A stretch of DNA of 64,000 bases from Eucalyptus grandis (lineage: Eukaryota > Streptophyta > Magnoliopsida > Myrtales > Myrtaceae), in NCBI RefSeq assembly GCF_016545825.1, contig NC_052620.1, positions 3,348,001 to 3,412,000 of the forward strand, written 5' to 3'. Position numbers and translations under genes: made by a program. Shown piece by piece: positions 14,595 through 25,895 of this stretch; position 1 is the first letter of the stretch, and each line of letters begins with the position of its first letter. The notes beneath the pieces were generated by a model that had not been told where the DNA came from, did no database searches, and worked only from the letters and a program-made list of their open reading frames with translations.

Positions 14595-15162
14595 TTTTGA
14601 GCTTCCTTATCATATTTTGGGACCTGAAACTGGCAGAGTTCTTTTTGTTGGGCTTTTGTACGAATAAAAAGTCAATTTGCAATGTGTCTTCAAACTTGTG
14701 TGCCAACCTGAGTTATATTGCTCCTGTCCACTATACCAGCAATACAAACGGAACTCTTTGTTCACACTGCAAGGGAAGGGAAGCTGAATTGTATTGTAAA
14801 TCAGTATCTCAAGGTAAGCATCTCTGCTGATGCTATATTTTCTTCCTAGACAGTAGTCGGATATATAGCACGCTGGTAAATTTGGTTACTTGCATAAAAT
14901 GGTTTCAGTCTCAGAGCTTGAGGAGATTTTTGGAAAGCTTTGGACACAGTGCCAAGAATGCCAGGGTTCACTTCATCAGGATGTTCTTTGTACAAGGTTC
15001 TACTTTGTTTCCTCGCAATACTTTTTAAGATAGCTTGTTTATCATTCACGTAATTGATATCATGACTTTTGCAGTCGGGATTGTCCCATATTTTACCGGA
15101 GGAAGAAGGCACAGAAAGACATGGCTGAAGCCAAGCGGCAATTAGATAGATGGAACTTCTAA
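47..15162 (+). CDS. POLD1: DNA polymerase delta catalytic subunit, 30 exons, complete
   Basis: Replicative B-family polymerase with 3'-5' proofreading, acting in the nucleus on the lagging strand. I joined exons 47-353, 478-588, 778-884, 982-1141, 1420-1615, 2353-2488, 2595-2732, 3303-3380, 4210-4301, 4899-4965, 5052-5123, 6216-6302, 6977-7096, 7185-7283, 7479-7586, 7738-7833, 7957-8022, 8293-8349, 8445-8532, 8615-8694, 9746-9859, 11320-11434, 11511-11683, 11814-11885, 13362-13436, 13515-13604, 13679-13839, 14740-14813, 14909-14996 and 15075-15162. All introns are GT..AG and the sum is 3315 nt with no internal stop (1104 aa, usual family size). Exo I is FDIEC (D319, E321), motif [10 protein letters not shown] (D607), motif B NSVYGFTG near 703, motif C YGDTDS (D760, D762). 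CysA uses C1014/C1017/C1029/C1032; CysB (the Fe-S site) C1061/C1064/C1074/C1079. The N terminus is Pro-rich. Intron 5 holds a Harbinger-like element and intron 27 a long TTA microsatellite. Confidence 0.96.
1643..2268. mobile_element. Harbinger/Tourist-like MITE in POLD1 intron 5
   Basis: A 626-bp insertion flanked by TTA on both sides (1640-1642 and 2269-2271), the usual PIF/Harbinger target duplication. The ends are imperfect inverted repeats: GGGTGTGTTTGGTAAC on the left and, read from the right end inward, GGCCCTGTTTGGTAAT. The interior (about 1910-2030) is GC-rich with inverted segments built from CCTGGCC/GAGGTCAGC-type words. No transposase ORF is seen, so it is non-autonomous. It lies wholly inside intron 5 (1616-2352) and does not touch the splice sites. 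Its terminal sequences and design resemble the element at 16636-17618. Confidence 0.75.
14525..14596. repeat. (TTA)n microsatellite in POLD1 intron 27
   Basis: An uninterrupted TTA/ATT trinucleotide run of more than 20 units in the intron between POLD1 exons 27 and 28. The duplicated copy of this intron at 42.3-42.4 kb lacks the run entirely, so it expanded after, or was lost from, one duplicate. Poly-T runs lie in other POLD1 introns (about 2900 and 12945). Confidence 0.95.
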
Positions 15163-15576
15163 ATATCGACAGGCTTTGTAATCTGTGGTGGTGGACGAGA
15201 GGGGATGCATCTGTCTTCACTTTGTTATTAGTATGGCTTCTTTTGCCCAATCTTATTTCATCTTTAATATGGATGGTGAATTTGACAACACAGGTGATCC
15301 CATCTAAAAGATAATAAGTGCACGTGTCACGAGATAATATTTTAAATCACTATCCGGCACTTAGACCACGAATTTCTTGTATGGCCTAAGTCACCCTTAT
15401 TAGCTTTCACTCCTACTCTCCCACGCTCATAAAGAAAATACTATAGAGTTATAAAGAGGAGCCCCCAAGAGTAATTTTATATAAACTCTTGCATTGCGAA
15501 ATGAGAGGGGAGTAGACCCTATTTATATTTGTACCCCTTTAATCTCAACCGTTGAATCTCCCTTTGATTTAACAGT
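15163..15576 (+). other. POLD1 3' UTR and downstream flank
   Basis: No gene. The stretch 15185-15310 is clearly related to sequence found downstream of RGLG copy 1 (about 44089-44200) and copy 2 (about 54140-54335). This supports an ancestral convergent POLD1/RGLG arrangement. From about 15315 the similarity stops, and resumes near 19486. Confidence 0.6.
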
Positions 15577-18500
15577 TGTGACATTCGAAATTTCGCTCAA
15601 CAAAATAATGAGGCACGCCACGTAATCGAGCTTGTCATTGGACCGTACCAATAGTACCACCGTGGGGACTCACCAACTTAGCTCGTCCCCGTCATCACCG
15701 AAACAACTCAACTGCATCACCACCGAATCTGAGCCAACTGAGTCCCGCTGTCCTCAAATCAGTGCCATATACTCCTCGAATGCTGCCACGTCCCTCCCCC
15801 AACCGACTATCAATTCCCCCTCTTGCCGAGTTGGCCACTAACGAAGCCAACGTTCGCTCCCATCTGTTGCCGCAAGTGGGCGACAACGCATCAAGGTGAT
15901 GCGGAGTCAACAATCACCGCCAGAGGGAGGACAGCTTTGACTGTGGGAGACAGAGAAAAGCGAGCTGCTCGCTCTCTGCCCTCAAGTCCATCTTCAGCTT
16001 CTTCTCTTCACTTTCCGTTGCAGCCAGCAAGCCAGAAGCAGCGAAGATCAGCAGTTCCAGTCTCCTTCCTTGCTCGCCCACAGAAGACCGATAAGGTCCT
16101 CAAGTCGTCGACTACCAGGCCAGCAGCACGCTGTCGCTCTGCCGACTGGCACCGGCACCGTGTCCAGCCGTGTCATCCCTCGGCTCGCTTTGAACAGGCG
16201 GAGAACCAACCTCAGCCAGAACTCCTGAGATCCTATCGAGCCACGAGCACAGTTTATCGAGGACCCAAGACAAGTAGATATCCTCCGTTTATTCTATGTC
16301 AATCAATTACGTATGACGAGGATAGTTTCCTAGAAACTTCATGAACATTGATTAGATTTTTATTTAATCAGAAGTTTCGATCACATTATCTAAGTACATT
16401 GTTGAGTTTGAAGTAGTTGAGCTTATGGTTGGGTCGTAGGAACGTGGTCGGTCGGTATGAGGATTGAAATGGCTGAAATTTCAAATTAAACTAGTGCTGG
16501 ACACATTGGCTCAAATTTCGAATTAAACTAGTGTTGGACACATGTTACGTTTGGTTTACCCCTAGATTTTACTAATTTTGTGCCGACTTATGCAATGCAA
16601 ATTTCATGGGGTGTTTTCACAAAAGTTGTCTCTTAGGGCGCGTTTGGTTGTGTTTCGTTTAAAAATTGTTCTAGGGAACAAATAGAAAAAAGTATTTCGT
16701 TCCTGGGAACAATTTTTGAACAAAATACGCGTTTGGTAAACTTGTTCTAATAAAAAATAAACAGAAACATGTTTGGTAAATTTGGATAATTTTTTTATTT
16801 CTTTTATTTTTTCTATTTTTTTCTTATTTTTCCTTTTTTTCTTTTTTTCTTTTTCGTTTTTTTTTTTTTCTTCTTTTGGCCGGTCGCCGGCCAAGGCCTT
16901 CACCGGCGACCGGCCGGCGAGGGCCGAGCTCGCCTGCCGGCGGGCGAGGCGCGGCCTCGCCGGCCACCGCCCGAGCGAGGCCGAGGCTCGCCGGCGCCGG
17001 GGGAGCTCGGCCTCGCCGGCTCGGGCGAGCTCGAGGCCGGATCTGGCGAGATCGAGCTCGCCTGTGCCGGCGCGAGGTCGGCCTTGCCTTGATCCGGCGA
17101 GGCCGAGCTCGCCCGGCGGGCGAGGCGCGGCCTCGCCGGCCACCGCTGGGCGAGGCCGAGGCTTGCCGGCCGGCCGGGCGAGCTCGGCCTCGCCGGATCT
17201 GAGCGAGATCGAGCTCGCCTGTGCCGGTGCGAGGTCGGCCTCGCCATGGCCGGGCGAGCTCGAGCTCGCCCAGATCCGGCGAGGCCGACCTCGCCCGGCC
17301 GGGCCGGCGAGCGCCGGCCTCGCGGGGCCGGCGAGCGTCGGCCTCGCGGGGCCGGCGAGCCTCGCCGTGGCCGGGCGAGGCCGCCGGCCCTCGTCGGCCG
17401 GTCGCCGCCATGGCCGAGGGCCGCGACCGGCCAAAAGAAAGAAGAACAAAAATAAGAGAAAAAGAAAAAAAAAAGTGTTTCGTTTTTTTTTGTTCCTGTT
17501 CACAAAGAACAAAGGAACAAAAACGCACCCAAACGCGTTTGTTCCTTTTTGTTCCCAGAACAAAAAAACAGAAATTTTTGTTCCTGGGAACAGAAATAAG
17601 GTGCAGCCATGCGGGGCCTTATTGGCTGCTCTACGACATACTTCACAAAAATATATCTGAAAATTACAGGTAAGAAATCTATTTTCGAGGTCACCGAACC
17701 AACCTCTTCCCCGCTTTCCATTTTCCATAGATTTTTCGGTCAAGAATTATAACACGCATCCTCATGAAAGTTGTAGAGTATATCCTTGGCTACCACATAT
17801 TATATTTCCATGATCTTTCGATCTCATTTAATCTGCGAAATATGTATTTTTCTGCTCTATTATGTTCTGGAAATTTTTACTGTTTTGGGCCTAGATTAGA
17901 AAAATTATTTAGAACTGTATGGGCTGAATCGGACTTCAAGTCCCCCACAGAATATGTCCCTCTTGATCTTGTCTACCTTATATTAAAGTTTCATAATTTT
18001 TGAAATCCGTTTACCTAGATAACCACTGTAGCTTCTAGAGGTGCGTAGGACACCCTTATAGGATTAGTTTAGAGACTTGATGTAGCACCTTTCTTGCAAT
18101 CCGTCTAGTAAAGGCACAGGTGAGTTTAGACTGGGTTAGGGGAATAAAGTTGACTGAGGATTTGCAGATTCACGTTTGAGTCCTAGGATAACAGTAACAT
18201 CAATCTACTTTTGATTGAATTATAGAATTGTTGTATCATGGTATGGATGTGTGACTAGGATTATCGTCGGTCTTTGGGACGACGGTGTCCCAGGTTGTAG
18301 TAGGGATGCCTGGAGAGGTAATTGAATTCCTCCAAATGCTTGGGGGTGTAACATGATCCCCCAATGTTCTCATGATGCCAGATGGATGCGAGATGTCCGA
18401 GGGGTAACGGGGCTCTTTGGATGATGATAGTAGCACGAATTCCTATCGAATATGATCTTGATACTTTTTAATTGAGTTACTGATTATCTATTTGGAGAAG

Positions 18501-19298
18501 CTACTGTTTATATTGATTTGTTACGTTATTTTGGAAGGGTGCTCAGGTAAGTTGATAATTTACTGTACTTTATATTGGAGCTTTCTTTATTAGTATGGTG
18601 ATTGGTATATGTAGTATAGACCGATTGACCTTTTGCTTGTTGGGTTTAGGTTCACTGGTTGTTTACTTTATCTTTTTAAATCAATAGAAATATGGATCCC
18701 ACCTGCCTCCCCTATGATTTGTTATGGGTACCAAGGGACTTCACATTTCACATGGGAAGAAGACAAGTTCATAGACCTAGGCTTCTCAGATATGGTGTTT
18801 ATCCAGATCAAGTCTTGTATGGTTGTTGTTATAGGGCCTCCAATGGGCCATGTCACACTTAGGTTCATTAGGATGTACGCTTGCATTAATGGGCGCATGA
18901 TGGGTCCACTCCCACTGTTCGTTGAGAGGCTGGGGGACGGAGGTAGCCCTGTTGCATAGAAGAGAGGTAGGAACGCAGCTGGATTTTTGGAGGATTTTGA
19001 CGGAGCCAGGCAGCGAAGGTTAGGCAACCACGTATACAACTAGGTTAGGATGGGGTGACCAACTTATAGCCCGGTATGGTAAGTCGTACTGACCTTTTGA
19101 ATTCTCTAGTGTACCCAACTTGTCACTTGACAGATATATATAAATAAATAAGAAATAAAGTTGCCTTATTTATAGAAGTCCGCGTGTAATCCAATAATTA
19201 CTTTAGTTCCTTATGCTTCCACATGGTTAAGAGAAAGCGAAATGAAACGAAAAAGTTAACTATATTGGTAGTTCTAATGTCGTGTTGGGGGTGTCACA
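15577..19298. mobile_element. Probable solo LTR (Gypsy, Tekay/Del-like) with nested insertion
   Basis: The block starts TGTGACATTCGAAATTTCG and ends GGGGGTGTCACA, matching the TGTGAC..GTCACA termini usual for chromovirus LTRs. Subtracting the nested Harbinger-like element leaves about 2.7 kb. No gag, protease, RT or integrase ORF is present, so a solo LTR is the simplest reading. The flanking 5-mers (ACAGT left, ATGGT right) match at only 3 of 5 positions, so the target duplication is weak or eroded. The stretch around 17700-17900 reads like chromoviral LTR sequence from memory. ORFs at 15632-16344 are GC-biased open frames without recognisable domains. The insertion interrupts sequence that is contiguous in the duplicates at 44.2 and 54.3 kb. 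Confidence 0.5.
16636..17618. mobile_element. Harbinger-like non-autonomous element with ~80% GC core
   Basis: A 983-bp insertion flanked by TTA (16633-16635 and 17619-17621). The left end is GGGCGCGTTTGGTTGTG; the right end read inward is GGCCCCGCATGGCTGCACC, an imperfect inverted repeat. AT-rich arms (16640-16870 and 17430-17600), themselves inverted, carry words such as GTTCCTGGGAAC. They enclose a core (about 16876-17430) made of short tandem and inverted words (GCCGGCGAGG, GAGCTCGCC). Because GC-rich DNA has few stops, long open frames occur on both strands (up to 379 aa on minus), all Ala/Arg/Pro/Gly low complexity. I do not regard them as genes. The element is nested in the 15577-19298 LTR. 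Confidence 0.65.
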
Positions 19299-19485
19299 AT
19301 GGTAGAAATTTGATCCTAAAGAAAATCTAGATATTATCCCTACAAATATCTAGACATGTATATTTACTATATTATCGTTGGAAATCTATAGAGCTATGGG
19401 CCTTCTAGAAGTTTCAACGCTTTAGTTTGGGCTCTTAGGCCCTTCTTTTGGCTTGTCGAGCTTAAAAATTTTTGGTCCATGACAC
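19299..19485. other. Unassigned spacer
   Basis: AT-rich sequence between the solo LTR and the RGLG fragment. No ORF of note and no terminal repeats seen. It is absent from the equivalent position in the duplicates at 44.2 and 54.3 kb. Confidence 0.4.
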
Positions 19486-20925
19486 ATATCCAAAAGATAC
19501 TAAGAAATTTCATGGAAAAAAGTGTCTGTGCTTATCAAATTATGTTCTTTTTCCTCCGTGACTCTTATCCCCTAGGGATCCAGCATTTGAGTTCCAGTGC
19601 TTTTGATTTTAGTTAAAAATGTAGTAACTTTCAATTTTTGTTAGGGTAAAGAGATGACTCTGAATCTGGTCACCTAACGGTTTGTTAAAACTAAGCATCC
19701 TCTGAAATTAAAAGCTGAAGGATTTGTACTAAAAAGGGGGAAAAGGCATTGTGAGGAGCTAATTTTCGAGGGATTGTAGACCTTCCTCACTTTGTAAATG
19801 GCTTTGCATTCAACTTTCCTCTTCAGATTTGTATGGTTATGGAGAAAACTATTGGAAATGATATGATAGGGTAGGATCAAATACGAGATCTCCCAATTCA
19901 TTGCATACCATCCATTGTTTGAGAAAATATGAAATGTTAAGAGCGAATGTACACACATAATCTATAGAAAAACTAGAGATCAACATAGAGAAGTAAACAG
20001 ACATCGCAGCTTGCTTAGGATTGACAAATAATTTTCACATTCACGACTATAGGTTATCCATTTTGTAACTCGAAATCATATGCTCATCTTCCCTTCTACT
20101 ACTATTACTCTCTTCAACAATTATCACAAGCAATGGCACAAGTCGATGATTTGACAATCTGATGCCAAAAGGCAAGACTTTCACTATTGCTCTTGCGAGC
20201 ATTGAAACCCATGTCACTTGAGTATACAGTCTCAAACGAGTTGTAATTAGGGGTGAGCATGGTTTTAGGGTAAAACCTGGAACCTAAGAATCTGATCAGT
20301 GGGAACCTATAGGTTCCGAGTTCCAAGGTATGGAGGGTAAATAAGAAACCTGTTTTGACGGGTAGATTTCAGGTTTTTAGTTAGAGGAACTTAGAATCTG
20401 TAGCCTGTAATCTAGAACGCGAAACAAGTTTTAACACTTTTCTCAATATATATATCTTCGCGCGATCTTGCAATATTTCATACCGTTTGATGATGAATGT
20501 ATAATCTGGAAATAATCTAGAAGCACGAATCTGAGCTTCCAGTTTATGACTAAAACTTTTTACTTTATTAATGTTCATATTTTTCATGTGTCTTTATGCT
20601 CAGTAAATTGTAGCGACAAGTTGTGGCTATCAAAAATTTTAATTCGCTGCAATCATTCGATTAATAATATATGTGAAACCTGAGTAAACCCTGGAACCAA
20701 CCCTAGAACCTGTGACAGGATAATTTCCAGTTTCTAGGGTATGCAGGGAAGGTTCTAGGTTTTAAAAAATGAGGAACATATTCCAACTAGTAGGTTCTAA
20801 GTTCCAGATGTATCTTATATGAAACTTAGAACCGCTCATCCCTAATTTTAATGCACCGTTAGCACAAAGGACAAGTCGGGAGTGATGCACCAGAGTCTTT
20901 GCATGTCTGGAAAGGGATAAGGAGT
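19486..20925 (-). pseudogene. RGLG 3'-end fragment (last exon), split by a MITE
   Basis: About 840 bp (excluding the MITE) match the 3' flank and final coding exon of the RGLG genes at 44.2-44.99 and 54.35-55.04 kb. The relic exon lies on minus at about 20215-20245 plus 20853-20905. It encodes a recognisable piece of the RING end ([19 protein letters not shown]; the second RING cysteine of this exon is changed) and is interrupted by the hAT-like MITE at 20248-20844. Nothing upstream of the last exon is present: similarity to intron 10 stops near 20925. It is a dead duplicate piece, lying next to the complete POLD1 as expected if the POLD1/RGLG junction was duplicated. Confidence 0.8.
20248..20844. 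mobile_element. hAT-like MITE inside the RGLG exon relic
   Basis: The ends are TAGGGGTGAGC and, read from the right inward, TAGGGATGAGC (10 of 11 identical). Flanking 8-mers GTTGTAAT (20240-20247) and ATTTTAAT (20845-20852) agree at 6 of 8 positions, as expected for an eroded hAT-type 8-bp target duplication. Comparison with the uninterrupted homologues at 44.92 and 54.98 kb independently delimits the insertion. Length 597 bp, no transposase. The interior repeats words such as GGAACCTA and CTAGAACC, partly inverted. Confidence 0.75.
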
Positions 20926-21281
20926 TAAAGGATGCAACTTATCGCCAAGCAGATTTCGCTACAGCCAAAATGGATAAAAAGGGACAAAGTTATTGTTGGA
21001 GAAAATATTCAGTAGTTAATAACCGCTCCATGACCAGCTGACGTGGCATGCATACTCTATTGAAAAAGTGACATTTGTCTCGTGATCTAGAATATGTAGA
21101 AATTGAAAATTTCAAATCAGAAGGGCTCAGGTGCTCTTTTCTTTCTCCTCTGACAAACATCCGACACAAGAAATAATAAATGCTTGTTTCTCACTTAAAA
21201 CCCTCTCTCTCATTTTTTTAAATTTTCAAGGGTTTGTTTACCTAGCCACTCTCTCCCTATTTTCTTTTCGATGGCTTCTTC

Positions 21282-21327
<46 letters not shown>

Positions 21328-23375
21328 TCAAAGAAAATATTTGTTGGTTTCTCGCTCAATCAACAAGAAGATGACATTTTTCTTCGTCCATCTTCTCCAA
21401 AAAATCGAACGTTGTAGTGATTTCCATCAATGCTGATCAAGCAACAGGCATAACCTCGGTCGACTGGGGCACGAAGAGTGGGAGATCATTCACAGGCTAC
21501 AAAAATAATTTGGTTGGAAGCTTTAGGTTATTGACTTGAGTTGTCAAAGCTGGAATTCGAAGAAACATTAATGAACTTGAGAAAAGTTTTGTTCTGAAAG
21601 AAATTTTGGGAATGGGAGGGCTTGATTCTTCAAATATTCTCTTTTGAAGTGAAGCTAACATGATTGTTTGATGCCCGTGTGTGCTTCCTATTTTACTCTG
21701 ATACTCCGTTAAAATGAATATGCACATGTCCAACTAACACTACATCCAACAAACTCATCTCAGTCATATACAACCTAGAAATATACAACTAAGTTCATCA
21801 AATCAATCATTAATGGTCCAATCTATTGACTAATATCATGCTCAAATGTCTAATCACGATCACACTTAATGCCTTGCGATGAAGTCAACCGAGATTTCCT
21901 TTTTGGTAAGGTCTTCACTTGTATTGTCCACAAGAATAGCTTAAAACTAGTGTGCATACCCACAAACCCTTCAGCGGGCTAATAGGGACATTGAGCATCA
22001 ACATAAACCCACAATAGTATCTTCCAAGCTCCACAAGCCAATACAAATATATCTATATATATCACAAATCGATTTCACAAACTAAAACATATAATCTTTC
22101 GCAACTTAGTTCATCGGTCAAAATCCTCTTTCATAAACAATTTCTCGAGTCTTTTTGGAAGTTATCTCATAGATCAAATCCACAAAATAGTATACATAAC
22201 CTTTCAAGAAAGGTTAATCAAACCATCTCACAATAACCAAAAACTTATAAACACTCAAGCTAGCTTTATGCAATAGATATGCTTTTCTCAGTGGAATCAC
22301 TATTAGTTTAAAATATGAGTTTCACAAAATCAAAGAAGAGATTAACATCACTCATTCGGGAAGGCCCAAAACCAAACGACATAACTATTCGAGTTGACGA
22401 TCTTGTCATCCTAGTAATTAAATGAGAGTCAATGTCAAAACCAAGTAAAATACTATTTCAACTATGAATTAGCTAAACTAAGCTTAATCACTAATAAAAT
22501 GACTGCCATGTATTAACAAATCGCTCATTCAAAGTTGATCTTCAAAGTTATCCGCAACGCGGAGCTTGAGCACGAAACTTAATTTCGCTACGACTAAAAT
22601 GTTGCTTCAAATCAACTCTCGTCAAACCTATGGCTCCACAATGCCCTAATCCATGAATTCAATGTAATTCCACAACTTAACAGCTCAAAAATTGGATCCT
22701 GCACTTTAAATTTCACATAAATTCAAATATGACATAACTCCAAAAAAATTTCCTATTGTATGAACAAGGGGCTTGAATCCTCGCTAGGCACTGTGAAACA
22801 TAGTCTGGCCTGTTAGGTGTCCGAAAAAAAATTTCATTATCTTTTTCTTCTCTTTTCTTCGTTTGCTTCCCTTTTCTTTAACCTCCCGACGCTCTCCCTT
22901 TTATATAACTCTCAGCGCGTCTTTCCCTTTCTGCGGCGGTGGGTTTTCCTCTTTTTTTTTTTTTTACCCTTCAACTTTTTGACTCTTTGACCAGTCAAAT
23001 GGTCAAACACGCCACGAGCAAATGGTGCCGCCAGCTCTTGCTTTGGCCAAAGTTAAAAGTCCGATTTGTCATGCAAACATCGGTTTCAAGAAAATTAATA
23101 AAGCCCTTTTCAATTGGACAGGAGCAAATCTCATCAAAGCTCACTAGCTGCTTCCTTCGGTGCAGTTTCCTAGTGGACATTTCTGAGTAAGATTTTGGCT
23201 TGTCGACGATCACTGTTGGAACGGCAGCACGACTTGGTCGCATACTCTCTATTCATATGGCTTGCTCCGTTGCAGTTATATTCTCTCCAACGACCAGATA
23301 ATGTCTATTATCACCCCAAGAAGAATAAGCAAAAGTCTATTCGTATTCAAGAATCTCCAAGCCAAACCCAAGTTC
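20926..23375. other. Intergenic, no gene recognised
   Basis: No coding unit I can support. A pure CT microsatellite lies at about 21284-21318, with a TATA microsatellite near 22050. 21750-22800 is AT-rich and reads like degraded retroelement sequence, but no terminal repeats or motifs could be fixed. 22840-22960 is a pyrimidine-rich strip upstream of the receptor-kinase pseudogene. Confidence 0.4.
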
Positions 23376-25895
23376 ATGGGATCCTCTGTTAGGAACCTAA
23401 TAGCCATACTAATCATGTGGGCTACTTCAGCTTTTCCAAACTCTGCTTGTACTCCGACATCGGAAGCGAGTGCCCTTTTTCGCAGCGGGTGCCCAGTCAT
23501 GTGACTGGCTAGGGTAGCTTCTCTCTGTGCACATGGCCTGGCATCTTGTGTGACGCCCACGGCAGCGTTAACGGAATCGTCCTGGGGGTTATTTACTATG
23601 AGACGGAATTCAAGCTCGGCAGCATGGATTTCTCCCTCCTCCCAAACCCAGCCTCCCTGGCACTCCCTTTTAAAGGGCTCACCGGTTGAATACCCTCCAA
23701 ATATGCTTGCTCTGGAGGCTCGCCCGCCTCGACTTGTCCGACAATTCTCTCCGGTGAGTTGCCTTCTTGTCTCGGGAACCTCACCATGGTCGAAGCACTC
23801 GACCTTCAAGGTAATTGATTCCGCGGTCTGATCCCTCCAGAGCTTGGGACTCTAAAGAGGCTGGTCCAGTTGATTCTCGGGGACAATAACCTGGACGGCA
23901 CAATCCCTTCTTCTAAAGGCAACTTGAGCAACTTGACATACCTGTATTTGCAAGGAAACTAATTTTTGAGTGTATCGGTTCCGTCAGAAATAGGAAACTA
24001 GAGTCTCGCTCATCTGGATTTGAGCTTGAACAATTTCAGCGGACAAATTCCCATCGAGTTTGGTCCTTTGACTGCGTTGCGCCATCTCGATCTCCACAAT
24101 AATGCTCTTTCCGGCACAATCCCTGGATCTCTTATCCAGCATTTGCACTTAAAATCCATCAACTTCTTGTACAATTTGTTCATTGGCCGACATCTGATCT
24201 TCTTGGCACAGCTTATTCACACGATGCATCTCTTGGCAACAAAGGTCTGTCCATTGTGAAGGATCGTCCTCCTTCAAGAAGTGATCCGACTAAGATTGTG
24301 CTTGTTTTGGCTATATTCCGTGTTCATTACGGTTCCAGTTCTTGCTTCCTCTTAAGATGTCAAATGAAGAGCGATGAGACAAAGGAGACTCCAGAAAAAG
24401 AGGGAGATTTCATGTCCATATGGAATTACGATGGGAAGATTGCATATGAAGATATAGTCAAAGCAACAGAAGACTTCAACATCAAGTATTGCGTTGGGAC
24501 TGGTGGTTATGGTAGTGTCTATAGAGCAGAACTGCCCAATGGGAAGATTGTGGCCTTGAAGAAACTTCATCGTTTTGAAGTGGAGGACCCATTTTTCAAC
24601 AAGAGCTTTAGAAACGAAGTGAAGCACTTAACACGAGTGCGACACCGAAGCATGATTAGGCTCTGTGGTTTCTGCTTGCATCGGCGATGCATATTCTTGA
24701 TCTAGGAATACATGGGGAGGGGGAGTTTATTTTCTACATTGAGAAATGACATCGAAGCAATGGAACTAGATTGGCTCAAAAGAGTGAATGTCATATGGGA
24801 TGTTGCGCATGCCTTGTCTTACTTGCACCATGATTGTGCCCAGCCGATTGTTCATCAAGATGTATCTAGCAATAACAAATTAGTCAACGATGAAATGCAG
24901 GCTTTCGTGTCCAATTTTGGCACAGCGAGACTCCTGGATCCAGACTCTTCATCTAATTTCACCGCAAATATTGTTGGGACACATGGATACATAGCATCAG
25001 GTGAGCAATCTTCAATTGATTTTACTGAAAAAAGAAGTGTTGTAAGGGTAATCAACATCGTTGCAGCCCCCTCATGCATTGCAGAACTTGTTTAGTTGAC
25101 CTTATTAGACTGATATGCAGCAACTTTTACAGCCTTCTTTCATGCCTAATTTCAATACAGAAAGATTTGGACATTCCTGCTGCCTAGACCTTGGCTTATT
25201 CATCTAACATCCCAAACAATTTCTAAACAGGTTGCTTTGGTCAAAATTATATGGGAAAGTTTTCTTATTTCCTACCTTTGATTCAATAAAAGATATGTTT
25301 ATTACACGCAGTCACTGTAAAAGTAGTAAACAAGTTCCTATGCTCTGGATCATTAAGATCAACATTTCAATGACAATACGCGTTGAAGGCTTTGATTAAC
25401 ATCCAGGTGTCCCTCATTTGTAACAGAAGACGTTGATTGATAACTGGTTTCAACATCATCTCTACTGTCCATGTTCTAACTCCAAGATATGACTGCACAA
25501 CTTTGTGATTCTCTTTCCTTTTCACAGAGTTCGTTTATAGTTTGATGGTTAATGAGAAATCTGATGTCTATAGCTTCTGAGTTGTGGCAATGGAAACAAT
25601 AATGGGCAAGCATTCGGCAAAGATCATCTCGGTGCTTTTGACTTCCAAAGGAGAAGATATCATGTTACTCGACATGTTAGACCAGTGCTTGCCTATTCCG
25701 AGAAAGAGTTTTGTTGCGAAAAACATTGTTCAAACGATTTCTCTGGCTCTTGCTTGCATAAGTGCAAACCCAAAGTCATGACCAACGATGAAACGAGTTT
25801 CCGGAGCTATTTTGGCTCAAAAAATACCAATGGTCGAACCCTTCCATGCAATCTCATTGGCGCAGCTCCGACAGACTCTATCCGGTGCATCAACA
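23376..25895 (+). pseudogene. LRR receptor-like kinase pseudogene (MIK2-like type)
   Basis: It starts with an ATG and a hydrophobic leader (RNLIAILIMWATSAF), then the family's SEASAL segment. LRRNT and LRR remnants follow in several frames to about 24240, far fewer repeats than normal. The kinase domain (about 24400-25000) keeps GTGGYGSVYRAE and VALKKLH. It has an in-frame TAG at about 24702 where FLVYEYM is expected; the catalytic HRD reads HQD and DFG reads NFG. The donor at 25001, acceptor before 25528 and position of the intron (after GYIA) match the related gene at 34276. Exon 2 carries a further stop within SDVYSF. C-terminal words (SLALACISANPK) run to about 25895. Non-functional. Confidence 0.88.

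Noticed and set aside
15632..16344. ORFs of 69 and 173 aa after POLD1
   Set aside because: Within the putative LTR, GC-biased, no motif, no good start context or splice partners.
16604..17743. Long ORFs on both strands (379 aa minus, 295 aa plus and others)
   Set aside because: They lie in the GC-rich core and arms of a transposon, overlap on both strands, are Ala/Arg/Pro/Gly low complexity, and show no domain.
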